Part shown: in pieces, positions 15,874-26,994 of the stretch | Layout: each line of letters begins with the position of its first letter | Numbering within the stretch: the first letter of the stretch is position 1 | NCBI GenBank assembly: GCA_903908495.1 | Contig: CAIVSK010000210.1 | Span: 1 to 55,011 of the forward strand | Direction: 5' to 3' | Source: Akkermansiaceae bacterium | GTDB taxonomy: Bacteria; Verrucomicrobiota; Verrucomicrobiia; Verrucomicrobiales; Akkermansiaceae | Length of the DNA stretch: 55,011 bases | Position numbers and translations under genes: made by a program | Notes under the pieces: generated by a model | Database searches by the model: none | The model's input: only the letters and a program-made list of their open reading frames with translations | Told to the model about the DNA's origin: nothing

Positions 15874-17333
15874 ATGCCCAACCCTATGTAGCCCCGACGA
15901 TCCGCCGGGTTTCCCAAACCACCGCCAATCCGCAACGGCTCGGGCGCGTGCCCGTCATGGATATGATCGACGGAGTGCCCGTGGCCAGGCTCATCGCCGA
16001 GCATGGCAGTCCGTTGTTTGTGTTTTCCGAGAGCAACTTGCGGGAGAAAATCCGTGCGGCGCGCCTGGCGTTTGAGGCGGTCTATCCGGATGTGACGTTT
16101 GCGTGGTCGTACAAGACGAACTATCTGAATGCGATCTGCCGGGTGTTTCACCAGGAAGGCTCGATTGCCGAGGTGGTGTCCGGGTTTGAATACGAGAAAG
16201 CGCGCCACAACGGGATACCGGGGCATGATATCATTTTCAACGGGCCGTGGAAGAGCGTGGAGTCATTGCGGCGGGCGGTGGCCGAGGGCGCAATGATCCA
16301 GGTGGACAATCGCGATGAAATCGTGGCCCTGGCGCGCTTGGCGGAGGAGTTCCAGGTCCCCATCGAGGTCGGCATCCGCGTGCATGTGGATACCGGCACC
16401 CATGCGGTGTGGTCGAAGTTTGGCTTCAACGCGGATGACGGCGAGGCGTTGCGGATGATGGCTTGGACGCGGGAAAACACCCGGCTGAAGATCCGCGGGA
16501 TTCATTGCCACGTCGGCACCTTCATGTTGGATTCCGGCGCCTATGCCACTGCGGCCAAGGCGGTGGTCGAGTTGGCCCTCGCCGCGGAGGCGGCGGGCGG
16601 CGGGTTGGTGGAATATCTCAATCTGGGCGGCGGCTTTGCCTCGCATGCCCGGTTGCACGGGCAATACCTGCCTCCCGAGCAGGCGACGCCGAGTTTCGAC
16701 GACTACGCCGGCGCGATTTGCAGCACCATCAAGCAACTCTGGCCTGCCGCCAGCAAACTGCCGAAATTGTATTTGGAAACCGGCCGGGCTCTGGTTGATG
16801 AGGCGGGCTATCTGGTGTCGAGTGTGGTGGCGGTGAAACAACGCCGGATGCATGACGCCACTGCGGCGCTGGCGGCCTATGGCAAAGGCGGGGTGGCGAC
16901 GGCAACGGTGAGTTCGCGCCGCAATGCGGTGGTGCTGGATGCCGGCATCAACATTCTATACACCACGGCATGGTATCAGCCGTCGATCTATCCGGCTGGG
17001 ACGTCGCCGGCGATGACCGCGGCGGGGATGCAGCCGACCACGGTGTACGGTTGCTTGTGCATGAATATTGACGTCATCCGTGAGGAGGCGGCATTGCCGG
17101 TCCTCAAAGCAGGGGATGCGGTGGTGATGCATCCGGTGGGTGCCTATAACATCACCCAATCGATGCAATTCATTGCCTATCGGCCGGCGGTGGTCATGAT
17201 CGATCCGGAGCGCCGGGTTCACTTGATCCGGCGTCGCGAAGTGCTCGAAGATGTGCAGGGGCCCGAACACATGCCGGACTATCTGGCATCAACCCGCCAA
17301 TCAACCGCGGCCGGCGGCCGGCTTGATCCATGA
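15870..17333 (+). CDS. PLP-dependent decarboxylase, alanine-racemase fold (diaminopimelate/ornithine decarboxylase family)
   Basis: Fold type III decarboxylase of 487 residues. It shows the PLP lysine Lys82 in SYKTNYL, His214 in HCHVGTFM, the GGG loop 253-255, ETGRALVDEAGY (303-314) and the second-subunit residues GCLCMNID (394-401) with Cys397 and Asp401, followed by GAYNITQSMQF. All catalytic residues of active DapDC/ODC enzymes are therefore present. It probably decarboxylates a basic or modified amino acid; the operon context argues against lysine biosynthesis. The start ATG 15870 overlaps the ATP-grasp stop by four bases, and its own stop overlaps the next start in the same way. The frame upstream of 15870 is only antecedent reading. 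Confidence 0.88.
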   Translation: MNAQPYVAPTIRRVSQTTANPQRLGRVPVMDMIDGVPVARLIAEHGSPLFVFSESNLREKIRAARLAFEAVYPDVTFAWSYKTNYLNAICRVFHQEGSIAEVVSGFEYEKARHNGIPGHDIIFNGPWKSVESLRRAVAEGAMIQVDNRDEIVALARLAEEFQVPIEVGIRVHVDTGTHAVWSKFGFNADDGEALRMMAWTRENTRLKIRGIHCHVGTFMLDSGAYATAAKAVVELALAAEAAGGGLVEYLNLGGGFASHARLHGQYLPPEQATPSFDDYAGAICSTIKQLWPAASKLPKLYLETGRALVDEAGYLVSSVVAVKQRRMHDATAALAAYGKGGVATATVSSRRNAVVLDAGINILYTTAWYQPSIYPAGTSPAMTAAGMQPTTVYGCLCMNIDVIREEAALPVLKAGDAVVMHPVGAYNITQSMQFIAYRPAVVMIDPERRVHLIRRREVLEDVQGPEHMPDYLASTRQSTAAGGRLDP

Positions 17334-19510
17334 TACCATTTCCCCAAGGCATCCACCGCTTGGCGGATGAAAAATCCCTGCCGCGCTCGATCCTCGCCGC
17401 GCTGCCGCGCACCTACGCGATCATCTTCTACTCCACCGACGTGCGCTTCGGGTGGGCAATGCTCGGACTGAGCTTGTTAGTCCCGTGGGTGGGCGTGGCC
17501 GGCTTGGCCGGGGTGGTGGCGGCGGCGTGCCTGGCATGGATTTTGCAAGTGGACCGGGGTTGGATCCGGACCGGTTTTGCGTTGTTCAACCCGTTGTTGG
17601 CGTGCAGTGCGATGGTGTTGGCCGGGCGTCTGAGCGGCTGGTCGTCGACGGTGATTGTGATGTTATGGGCGGCGGCGGTGGTGTGTTCGCTGCTGTTGAC
17701 TGTCGGCATGCAGGGCTGGATCGGCTCGCGGGTCGGTCTCTCGGTGCAGAGTTTGCCGGCGGTCATCGTGGTGTGCTTGTTGCATTTCACCGGCGTGGGT
17801 TCAGGTGGGCAGGGGCTGGCGGTGGCCACCGCGGCGGTGGGCCCGGCCGACTTGTTAGCGATGCCGGATGTGCTGCGGGGATTTTTCCAGGCGTTTGCGG
17901 CGATGGTGTTTCAAGCGTCCGCCGCTACCGGGATCTTGGTGTATGTGGCGTTGGTGTTGAGTTCGCCGCTGGGCGCGCTGATGGCCACGCTCGGCTACGT
18001 GGCCGGAGCGGCGACATTGTATATGTTAGGCCTGCCGCTGGGCGCGGCGGGCACCGCCTGGTGCGGGTATGATTTTCTGTTAGCCGGGGTGGCGCTGGGG
18101 GCTGGCTATCAAGTGCCGAACCGGGCGAGCTTGTTGTTGGCGGTGGCCGGAGCTGGCCTGACCGCGCTGGTGGCGGTGGCGCTGAGTGTTTGGCTGGGGT
18201 GTTTCGGGCTGGGTCCCGGGGCCATGCCGTACAATCTGGTGGTGCTGGGGGCGATGGCGGCGCTGCGCTTGTTGCCGCGGCCGGCCGGATTGATTGCCTC
18301 GCCATGGACGACGCTGCAACCGGAGGCGAGCGTGCGCTTGGTGCAGATTGCAGCGCTGCGGTTTCCGGATTTTTACCAAGCGGCGGTGTGTTTGCCGGGG
18401 GTGGGCGAGCGGGTGGTGACGCAAGGGTTTGACGGGCCGCTGACGCATCGGGGGTTGTGGCGCCACGCGTTGGATTTCGAGGTGCCGGGCGGGGCGGGAT
18501 CGTGGAATGCGGACAGCGGGGACTTGCGCGACTACCGGATCTTTGAAACGCCGGTGTATTGTCCGGTGGCGGGGCTGGTGGTGGCGGTGGAAAATCATGT
18601 GCCGGACAACCCGGTGGGACACAACAACCCCGAGGCCAATTGGGGCAACCACGTCATCGTGCGGGCCGATCCGGGCTTTCATGTGATGCTGGCGCATTTT
18701 CTCCAGGGCTCGGTGGCGGTGACGGTCGGGCACCGCGTGCGGGAGGGGGCATATCTGGGGAATTGCGGCAATTCGGGCCGCTCACCGGTGCCGCACCTGC
18801 ATGTGCATGTGCAGGCCGGCCCACAGCCCGGAGCTGCCACGCTGCCCTTCGTGCTGAAGCATTTCATTGAGCGCGATGCGGCCGGCGGCGAGGAAACCTA
18901 CCGCTTGTCCGGCGTGCCCAAGCAAGGCGCGCTGGTGCGGCCTGCGGTGCCATCGGCCGCCCTTTACGGCTGTTTCAGTGGTTGGTTGCCGGGCACTTAT
19001 GTGTTCAAGAATGGCGGTGCCAGCGAGGAAGTGGTGGTGGACTTCGATGAGACCGGGCGTTACCGCTTGGAGTCGTCCCTCCGACGCGAACGCCTGTCGC
19101 TGTTTCTGGCCGAGGGCGTGCTCTACGCCGACCCCTTCGAAGGCGGCTCCTCCGGGGTGCTCGCTATGCTCGCCATTTTGTTGGCCCGGGTGCCCTGCCT
19201 GGCCGAGCCCGGCGTGGTCTGGCATGAGGTGGTGGCGGCGGCACCGTTCTGGCATGGCGGCAAACGCGTGCTGCACGACCTCTTCGATCCGTTTCTGGCG
19301 GTGGCGGTGTTGCATTACCGCTATGCCGTGGTGGCGGCCGGTGACGGGTTCGTACTCACCGCCGAGTTGGCACCCGCGGACCAAGCGCTGTGCCGCACCG
19401 CACCCAAGCGGCTGCAGGCCGCCATCCACGGCCGCAGCGCGATCGAGAGAATCGACGGTGAAACATGCGGCGGGCGGCAGATCCGGATATTATTGGAAAA
19501 TCGCAAATAA
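17330..19510 (+). CDS. Urea-transporter domain fused to an M23 metallopeptidase domain
   Basis: Residues 1-325 form about ten hydrophobic helices with the urea-transporter repeat signature (GFALFNPLLACSAM at 82-95, GYDFLLAGVALGAGY at 246-260). Residues about 340-500 are an M23/LytM-type peptidase: RHALDF with His379 and Asp382, GNSG (480-483) and HLHVHVQ with His489/His491. Residues 500-726 are a soluble region without a recognised family. M23 domains cut peptidoglycan peptides or glycine-rich peptides on the outside of the membrane. The start overlaps the decarboxylase stop by four bases. The inferred role is moving a small amide-like product of the operon across the membrane and trimming it or the wall at the exit. 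The fusion is unusual but both domains are clear. Confidence 0.82.
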   Translation: MIPFPQGIHRLADEKSLPRSILAALPRTYAIIFYSTDVRFGWAMLGLSLLVPWVGVAGLAGVVAAACLAWILQVDRGWIRTGFALFNPLLACSAMVLAGRLSGWSSTVIVMLWAAAVVCSLLLTVGMQGWIGSRVGLSVQSLPAVIVVCLLHFTGVGSGGQGLAVATAAVGPADLLAMPDVLRGFFQAFAAMVFQASAATGILVYVALVLSSPLGALMATLGYVAGAATLYMLGLPLGAAGTAWCGYDFLLAGVALGAGYQVPNRASLLLAVAGAGLTALVAVALSVWLGCFGLGPGAMPYNLVVLGAMAALRLLPRPAGLIASPWTTLQPEASVRLVQIAALRFPDFYQAAVCLPGVGERVVTQGFDGPLTHRGLWRHALDFEVPGGAGSWNADSGDLRDYRIFETPVYCPVAGLVVAVENHVPDNPVGHNNPEANWGNHVIVRADPGFHVMLAHFLQGSVAVTVGHRVREGAYLGNCGNSGRSPVPHLHVHVQAGPQPGAATLPFVLKHFIERDAAGGEETYRLSGVPKQGALVRPAVPSAALYGCFSGWLPGTYVFKNGGASEEVVVDFDETGRYRLESSLRRERLSLFLAEGVLYADPFEGGSSGVLAMLAILLARVPCLAEPGVVWHEVVAAAPFWHGGKRVLHDLFDPFLAVAVLHYRYAVVAAGDGFVLTAELAPADQALCRTAPKRLQAAIHGRSAIERIDGETCGGRQIRILLENRK

Positions 19511-19552
19511 AACGCGCAACAATCGGCATTCTGTGATGTATTCACTATAGCC

Positions 19553-20458
19553 ATGCAAGCCACCTTGCTACCGCCGCGAAACCCCGCGCTGTGCGCTCCG
19601 ATCACCTCGAATCGTGAGTTGGGAGCTTGCCTGATCGCCAACCTTCCGATGCGCGATTTGCTGGCCACCGAGTTGACGCGGGCCGGATTCCAGTTGGTTG
19701 AGCCGGCCGATGCCTGCCCACGCACCATTCGCGTGCCGCTGGATAATTGGATCGAGCTGGGAGCCATGCTGCTGCTGGCCCGCAACCCGAACTCCGCGCG
19801 CCTCTGCAACAGTGAGGGCCAGCTCTTGGCTTGGAAGGGCAGCGAGCACCCCGAGGAATGCGTCGACCGCATTGTCACCGACGCGGATTGTTTCCCGGTG
19901 GTTTACCCGTGGGACTTGCTGCGCATGAACGAGGAAGTGCTGGCCATGATGGATGAGACCGCGCTGCTGGGCGAGGTCAGCCCGCTGGCCACCCTCAGCG
20001 GCTGTGTCCGGCTCGGCAAAGGTTCGGTCATTCATCCCGGCACCGTTATCAACGGGCCGGTGCTGATCGGTCCTAATAGCCACATCGGGCCCAATGCCTA
20101 CATCCGCGGTGCCACCTCAATCGGTCCGAATTGCTTTGTCGGCAACGGTGCCGAGGTGAAAAACTCGATCATTTATAACAATACCTACGTGTCGCGCCAA
20201 TGCTATGTCGCAGACTCGATCATCGGTGCCTATGTCACTTTGGGGGCCGGCACCTGCACCGAAAACCACCGCCACGACGGTCGCAATCATGTCTCGATGA
20301 TCCACGGCCAGGCGGTCGATACGGGCCGCGTCAAGTACGGTGCGGTGCTCGGCGACGGAGTGAGAACCGGCGTCAATACGTCGTTGGAGGCCGGTGTGAA
20401 AATCGGCGTGGCGCGGACCACCAAGCCCGGCTGTTATATCAGCCGGGATGTGTTGTGA
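19553..20458 (+). CDS. Left-handed beta-helix acyl/sugar-nucleotide transferase-like protein
   Basis: Residues 1-130 look like a degenerate nucleotidyltransferase remnant: no GxGTR loop, but the PVVYPWDLLRMNEEVLAMM linker found in GlmU-like enzymes is kept. Residues 140-300 are hexapeptide repeats forming a left-handed beta-helix (SVIHPGTVINGPVLIGPNSH, IGPNAYIRGATSIGPNCFVG, and so on). The family includes acetyl- and nucleotidyl-transferases for sugar activation. The gene starts 42 bp after the urea-transporter/M23 gene on the same strand and is probably the last operon member. It may acylate a sugar or amino-sugar product. The exact reaction cannot be told. Confidence 0.7.
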   Translation: MQATLLPPRNPALCAPITSNRELGACLIANLPMRDLLATELTRAGFQLVEPADACPRTIRVPLDNWIELGAMLLLARNPNSARLCNSEGQLLAWKGSEHPEECVDRIVTDADCFPVVYPWDLLRMNEEVLAMMDETALLGEVSPLATLSGCVRLGKGSVIHPGTVINGPVLIGPNSHIGPNAYIRGATSIGPNCFVGNGAEVKNSIIYNNTYVSRQCYVADSIIGAYVTLGAGTCTENHRHDGRNHVSMIHGQAVDTGRVKYGAVLGDGVRTGVNTSLEAGVKIGVARTTKPGCYISRDVL

Positions 20459-20468
20459 GGGGCGCTGT

Positions 20469-23273
<2,805 letters not shown>

Positions 23274-23554
23274 GAGGGAAGGTTATCGGTTATCAGTTAT
23301 CGGGAAGAAGACAGAAGACAGAATGAAGACGTTGTCGGCAACGGGCCGCGTCTTGGGGGGGGGCGCGCCAACGCGGCGCACCTTAGGCACAAGGGGCCGA
23401 TTTGTCAAAAGGTTTGGGCAGCTCGCGGAGTTTGATTTCTTGGGTTGAGGCGGGCGGGTGGAATGGGGTAGGGTCCGGCCATGCGAGAGCGGATTTCATG
23501 GCTGATGGTACTAGTGGCGGAGCGTGCAACCCCCGTCACCGCATCGTGAGCGGG
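23274..23554. repeat. Divergent intergenic region with simple-sequence leader before acnA
   Basis: The first 57 bp before acnA (23274-23330) read, on the minus strand, as repeated TCTTCTGTCTTC followed by CGATAACTGATAACCGATAACC, closely like the leader of ffh at 11611-11690. The remaining about 220 bp contain no gene I can support; in-frame leftward extension of the LysE gene is possible but has no ribosome binding site or conserved sequence. Promoters of acnA and the exporter must lie here. Confidence 0.55.
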
Positions 23555-24190
23555 ATGGTCGAGTTGGCGGTGTTTGCCGGCGTGGTGGTGCTGGGGCAGT
23601 TCAGCCCGGGGCCGGACATGCTGTTATTGACGCGGACGTCATTGGCGAGCGGTGGCCGCGCCGGTACTTGGATCGCCTGCGGCATCGCCTGTGGCTTGCT
23701 GCTGCACGCGAGCGTGGCAATGAGCGGTGCGTCGCTCTTGCTGGCCGGTGCCTCGCCGCTGGCGCGCTGCCTGCGCGGCGCGGCAGCCATCTATCTGGGC
23801 TGGCTGGCGCTGCAATTGTTGCGTGCCGCCTGGCGGCCGGTGCCCGACTATGCTTCCTCGGCAGTGGCTGCGAGTCGCGTCGAGGCCATGGTGTATTGGC
23901 GGCGGGGGTTTTTCTGCAACGTGTTGAACCCGAAGGTCGCGTTGTTTTTCGCGGTGTTGGCAGCACCTTTTCTCACGCCGGGCCACCCGCCGTGGTGGCC
24001 GCTGGCGCTGGGCGGGGTGATTGTGGCCGAGGGGTTCACCCTGTGGATCGCTTGGGCCTGGGCCCTCCAGTGGCCGCCGCTCAAACGCGGCTATCGGGCG
24101 GCGGCACGATGGATCGATGCCGGCTTCGGGACCGCTTTGCTGGCGCTGGCCCTGCGCTTGCTGGGCGGCCTGCTAGGACCGGTCAGTTGA
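23555..24190 (+). CDS. LysE/RhtB-family amino-acid exporter
   Basis: A 211-residue integral membrane protein with about six hydrophobic segments and the LysE family start: GQFSPGPDMLLLTRTSLASG, in which PGPDxL is the signature. NVLNPKVALFFAVLAAPF contains the other hallmark, NPKxxLF. The family exports amino acids such as lysine, threonine or homoserine lactones; the substrate here is unknown. Possible starts are GTG 23546 and ATG 23498; ATG 23555 gives the normal family N-terminus. Its last eight bases overlap the convergent L,D-transpeptidase gene. Confidence 0.85.
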   Translation: MVELAVFAGVVVLGQFSPGPDMLLLTRTSLASGGRAGTWIACGIACGLLLHASVAMSGASLLLAGASPLARCLRGAAAIYLGWLALQLLRAAWRPVPDYASSAVAASRVEAMVYWRRGFFCNVLNPKVALFFAVLAAPFLTPGHPPWWPLALGGVIVAEGFTLWIAWAWALQWPPLKRGYRAAARWIDAGFGTALLALALRLLGGLLGPVS

Positions 24191-24857
24191 AGTTGGGTGC
24201 CTTGTGCTGGGTGAAGTAGCCATCGCCGACGTACATGGAGCCTTGGTAATCCGGCAGCGGGCCGGCGTCGGGAGGCAGCGGGACATTCACGGTGGCGTCC
24301 TCGGGTTGCGAGTAGGAGATGTTGACCGGTGTGCCGGCCTTCACCAGGCGGAAGAACTTGGGTGAGAGGTTTTCATGCATGCGGATGCAACCGTGGGTGC
24401 AGGGCTGGTGTTTGACCCAACCGGTATGGAACCCGTAGTTGGGCTTGAACTCACACCAATACGGCATCGGCGTGCCCTTGAATGACCAGCCGGTGGGCTT
24501 CTTGTCGAGGAAGGTTTGCTTCACCTCACTGCCGCTGTAGGCATAGCCATGGGTCGCGGCCCGGTGTTTGGCTTCCTTGCCGAAAATGGTGAAGCTGCCC
24601 GCCGGGGTGGGGGTGGCCGGCGTGCCGACCGACACCGGCATCGCCAGCAGCATGGTCGTGCCTTCCATCACATAGACCCGTTGCTTGCTGAGCGAGACTT
24701 TGACCCGCACGTTGTTTGGATTGGTCGGCATTTTGGTTGGCAGATCGTAGGCTTGATAGGCTGCCAGCCCGCCACCGCCGGTCGGCATGTTGCACGATGA
24801 CAGCAGCGCGGCGATGGATGCGGCGGCGGCGAGGATGATGGATGGTTTGATGCTCAT
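24183..24857 (-). CDS. L,D-transpeptidase lipoprotein (YkuD domain)
   Basis: A lipoprotein signal with lipobox ALLSSC (Cys22) is followed by a YkuD catalytic domain. The active-site motif reads THGCIRMHE, with His155, nucleophile Cys157 and Arg159, and the upstream His144 lies in YGFHTGW. These enzymes make 3-3 peptide cross-links or attach lipoproteins to peptidoglycan in the periplasm. The substrate-binding start VKVSLSKQRVYVMEGTTMLL is present. At 224 residues it is complete. It is tail-to-tail with the LysE gene, overlapping by eight bases. Confidence 0.88.
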   Translation of the reverse strand: MSIKPSIILAAAASIAALLSSCNMPTGGGGLAAYQAYDLPTKMPTNPNNVRVKVSLSKQRVYVMEGTTMLLAMPVSVGTPATPTPAGSFTIFGKEAKHRAATHGYAYSGSEVKQTFLDKKPTGWSFKGTPMPYWCEFKPNYGFHTGWVKHQPCTHGCIRMHENLSPKFFRLVKAGTPVNISYSQPEDATVNVPLPPDAGPLPDYQGSMYVGDGYFTQHKAPNFN

Positions 24858-24928
24858 AATGGGAGGGGGTCGTGAACGAGGGTGCTAAACTTGGGGAAAA
24901 ACGCAAGCGGCTTGTGTGAATTCATTGC

Positions 24929-25372
24929 TCAGCGGAGCCGTTCCCAGCCGTCGACGCGGTTGTTGACAAACCACACGCTGGCCCGGCGGTACGGTACGTA
25001 AGCCACGTCCGGGGCGAAGCCGAAGCCGGAGTACGGGTAGTAGCCGTGGTGCCCGTGGTAGCCATAGCCGCCATAGCCATACACGCCGTAGAACTGGCTG
25101 GAATACACCGCCCGCGCGCCGGTGTAGTCCCAACGCATCGAGTCCCGCCCCTTGTCGTTGCCTTCATAGCGCATGGCGGGTGGGCCCCAGGCCAGCATCA
25201 CTGCCTCTGCGGTCATGCCCTTGGCCAGCTCGCCGCGCTGCACCAGCGCTTGCTGGCTGGAGCTCAGAGCGGCGTAAATCTCCGGGTGTTGCTGGATCCG
25301 CGTTTGCGGGGTGGACGGGACGCAGGACGCAGCCATGAGGCCGATGCCAAGCAGCACGAGGAGCTTCTTCAT
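24929..25372 (-). CDS. Gly/Tyr-rich lipoprotein
   Basis: The signal MKKLLVLLGIGLMAASC marks a lipoprotein with modified Cys17. A short helical domain, HPEIYAALSSSQQALVQRGELAKGMTAEAVMLAWG, resembles the small SmpA/OmlA-like or DUF-type 'beta-strand after GM..xV..xWG' modules, in which GMTxxxVxxAWGxP is typical. A Gly-Tyr-His-rich stretch (YGYGGYGYHGHHGYY) follows. It is 147 residues. It lies 71 bp upstream of the L,D-transpeptidase on the same strand, so an envelope role in the same operon is plausible. I do not recognise a specific function. Confidence 0.65.
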   Translation of the reverse strand: MKKLLVLLGIGLMAASCVPSTPQTRIQQHPEIYAALSSSQQALVQRGELAKGMTAEAVMLAWGPPAMRYEGNDKGRDSMRWDYTGARAVYSSQFYGVYGYGGYGYHGHHGYYPYSGFGFAPDVAYVPYRRASVWFVNNRVDGWERLR

Positions 25373-25506
25373 GGCCCGATTCTACGCAGGCCCGCCATCC
25401 GTTGCAACGCACGATGAAATTTTTTTCAAAAGATTTGAAACGGATGCTTGCCAAGTGCAAACTGCCACCCTCAATCTTGTCCCGAACCGCTGTCCCGAAA
25501 CAAAAC

Positions 25507-25791
25507 ATGTCAGAACTGCTCGATGAAAATGATCTCACTGCCGCATTGAAAAAATGCCCGGAGTGGGAGTATGAAAAAAAATCCATCACCCGGACCGTGG
25601 AGTTCGAGGAATTCATGGACGCCATCGACTTCGTCAATGATCTGGCGGAGATTGCCGACGAGGCGCAGCATTATCCCGATATTCTCATCCGCCACACCAA
25701 GGTGACCTTGCGTCTGACCACCGATGACGAGGGCGGCGTGACCAATCTCGATATCGAGCTGGCCCAGCGCGTGGACAACCTCGCTGATTGA
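25507..25791 (+). CDS. Pterin-4a-carbinolamine dehydratase-like protein (PCD/DCoH family)
   Basis: The 94-residue product has the PCD fold pattern: a LDENDLTAALKKCPEWEYEKKSI start, FMDAIDFVNDLAEIADEAQHYPDILI and TKVTLRLTTDDEGGVTNLDIELAQRVD. In active enzymes three His residues are catalytic (the HHP or HYP pair and a THD). Here HYPD keeps one, and the later His of TTHD/STHA is Asp (TTDDEGG). Activity may thus be altered or lost. The start at ATG 25507 gives the family N-terminus; the frame upstream (25402) is not conserved. It is divergent from the lipoprotein gene. Confidence 0.8.
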   Translation: MSELLDENDLTAALKKCPEWEYEKKSITRTVEFEEFMDAIDFVNDLAEIADEAQHYPDILIRHTKVTLRLTTDDEGGVTNLDIELAQRVDNLAD

Positions 25792-26208
25792 GCCGCGGCT
25801 CACCCGGCCGTGAAAACGACGTTGCGACGGTCATAGGCCGCCGCTGGATTGTGGCGTCGCTCTGTGAGCGTCGCGAGCCAATGATGCACTCAATCTTTCG
25901 CCAGCGACTTTTCCCGCATTGGAAAAGTAGTCACAGACCGCCGCACAGCTCGCTGCACATCGCCAGGTGGCCGCGACGCCCTTGGTCTGCGCGAAGCGGG
26001 ACGTGAATTTATTTTCGCCATTTCCGATATTGCTAGTTGACGCGGGTCTATTGGTGGGTATTTTTGCCGTGTCGCGACATTATAGGCGGTCCGGCTGAGA
26101 CGCCTTCAAGGTTAATGGGTTTTCCTTGAAGTTGATCAGTCGGGCCGCTTTTCTGTTTTTAGCGCTGAAGCCCCTTTTTTTGAGGCGGCTGCGCAACGGA
26201 AAACCGCC
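25792..26208. repeat. Intergenic region with a degenerate copy of a dispersed repeat
   Basis: No gene is seen in 417 bp. From 25819 to about 25950 the stretch holds CGGTC..GCCGCCGCTG, CGCTCTGTGAGCGTCGC and TCACAGACCGCCGCA. The same pieces recur at 35033-35150 and 40722-40800. Further on, CTTCAAGG (26104-26111) and CCTTGAAG (26124-26131) form an 8-bp hairpin that could be a terminator. The bases just before 26209 are AT-richer and probably contain the promoter of the methyltransferase gene. Confidence 0.6.
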
Positions 26209-26946
26209 ATGAGTTCCATCTACGAATCCGAGAAACTTCTCGCCGAGTACCTGCTGTTTCACTACGGCGCGGCGGATGAAATTTTACCGCCCGGCCGCAA
26301 CTGGCCCGCTGGCATGGCCGCGGCGCTGGACTTTCCGAGCCGCACGGTGGCGCATTTTGCCGCTCGGCGGGTGGCCCGCGGCTTGGACCTCGGCTGCGCC
26401 GTCGGTCGCTCGAGCTTCGAGATGGCGCGGACCTGCGACGAGGTGGTGGGAATTGATTTTTCGCACGCATTCATCCGTGCGGCCGAGGCGCTGCGTGCCG
26501 GTGAGTCGCTGGATTATCATCGGCTCGAGGAAGGGGCACAGCGCAGTGAGCTCACCGCGCGGCTGTGCGCCGACACTTGCCGCTCAGGTGTGCGGTTTTG
26601 CCAGGGCGACGCGATGCATCTGCCCGCGGATCTGGGTAACTTTGACCGGGTGCATGCCGCCAATCTGCTGTGCCGGCTGACCGAGCCGCAGCTCTTGCTC
26701 AAACGGCTGCCCTCACTGGTGCGAGCCGGCGGGCAATTGGTGCTGGCCACTCCCTGCACTTGGTTGGAGGAATTCACGCCGCCGGCGCACTGGCCCCAGG
26801 CGGGTACGCTGGCCTGGCTCAAGGACTCGCTGGAGTCGACGTTTGTGCTTGAGCGGGAAGTGGAGGAATCGTTCCTGATTCGGGAAACCGCCCGTAAATT
26901 CCAGTGGTCCAGCGCGTTGGTGACCGTTTGGACTCGCAAAGATTGA
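26209..26946 (+). CDS. Ovothiol-type mercaptohistidine N-methyltransferase (OvoM-like)
   Basis: A class I SAM methyltransferase of 245 residues: SSIYESEKLLAEYLLFHYG at the start, motif I LDLGCAVGRSSFEMA, VVGIDFS and the C-terminal FQWSSALVTVWTRKD. The opening YES+xLLxEYLLFHYG segment and the closing WSSA..TVW segment are those of the methyltransferase that forms the C-terminal half of OvoA or stands alone in some bacteria. It N-methylates the imidazole of 5-mercaptohistidine in ovothiol A synthesis. No OvoA sulfoxide synthase gene lies in this window, so the substrate must come from a locus elsewhere. The start is the first in-frame ATG. Confidence 0.75.
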   Translation: MSSIYESEKLLAEYLLFHYGAADEILPPGRNWPAGMAAALDFPSRTVAHFAARRVARGLDLGCAVGRSSFEMARTCDEVVGIDFSHAFIRAAEALRAGESLDYHRLEEGAQRSELTARLCADTCRSGVRFCQGDAMHLPADLGNFDRVHAANLLCRLTEPQLLLKRLPSLVRAGGQLVLATPCTWLEEFTPPAHWPQAGTLAWLKDSLESTFVLEREVEESFLIRETARKFQWSSALVTVWTRKD

Positions 26947-26994
26947 TGAATGATTGGGGTTCCAATTGTCGCGGGGCCGTGCTAGACTCCAGCC

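Noticed and set aside
5236-18030. Further GTTAGGC heptamers (for example at 5236, 13955, 15675, 18024) as integron core sites
   Set aside because: They lie inside coding sequence as Leu-Gly codons and their number fits chance; only the pair around the lyase gene has the right geometry.
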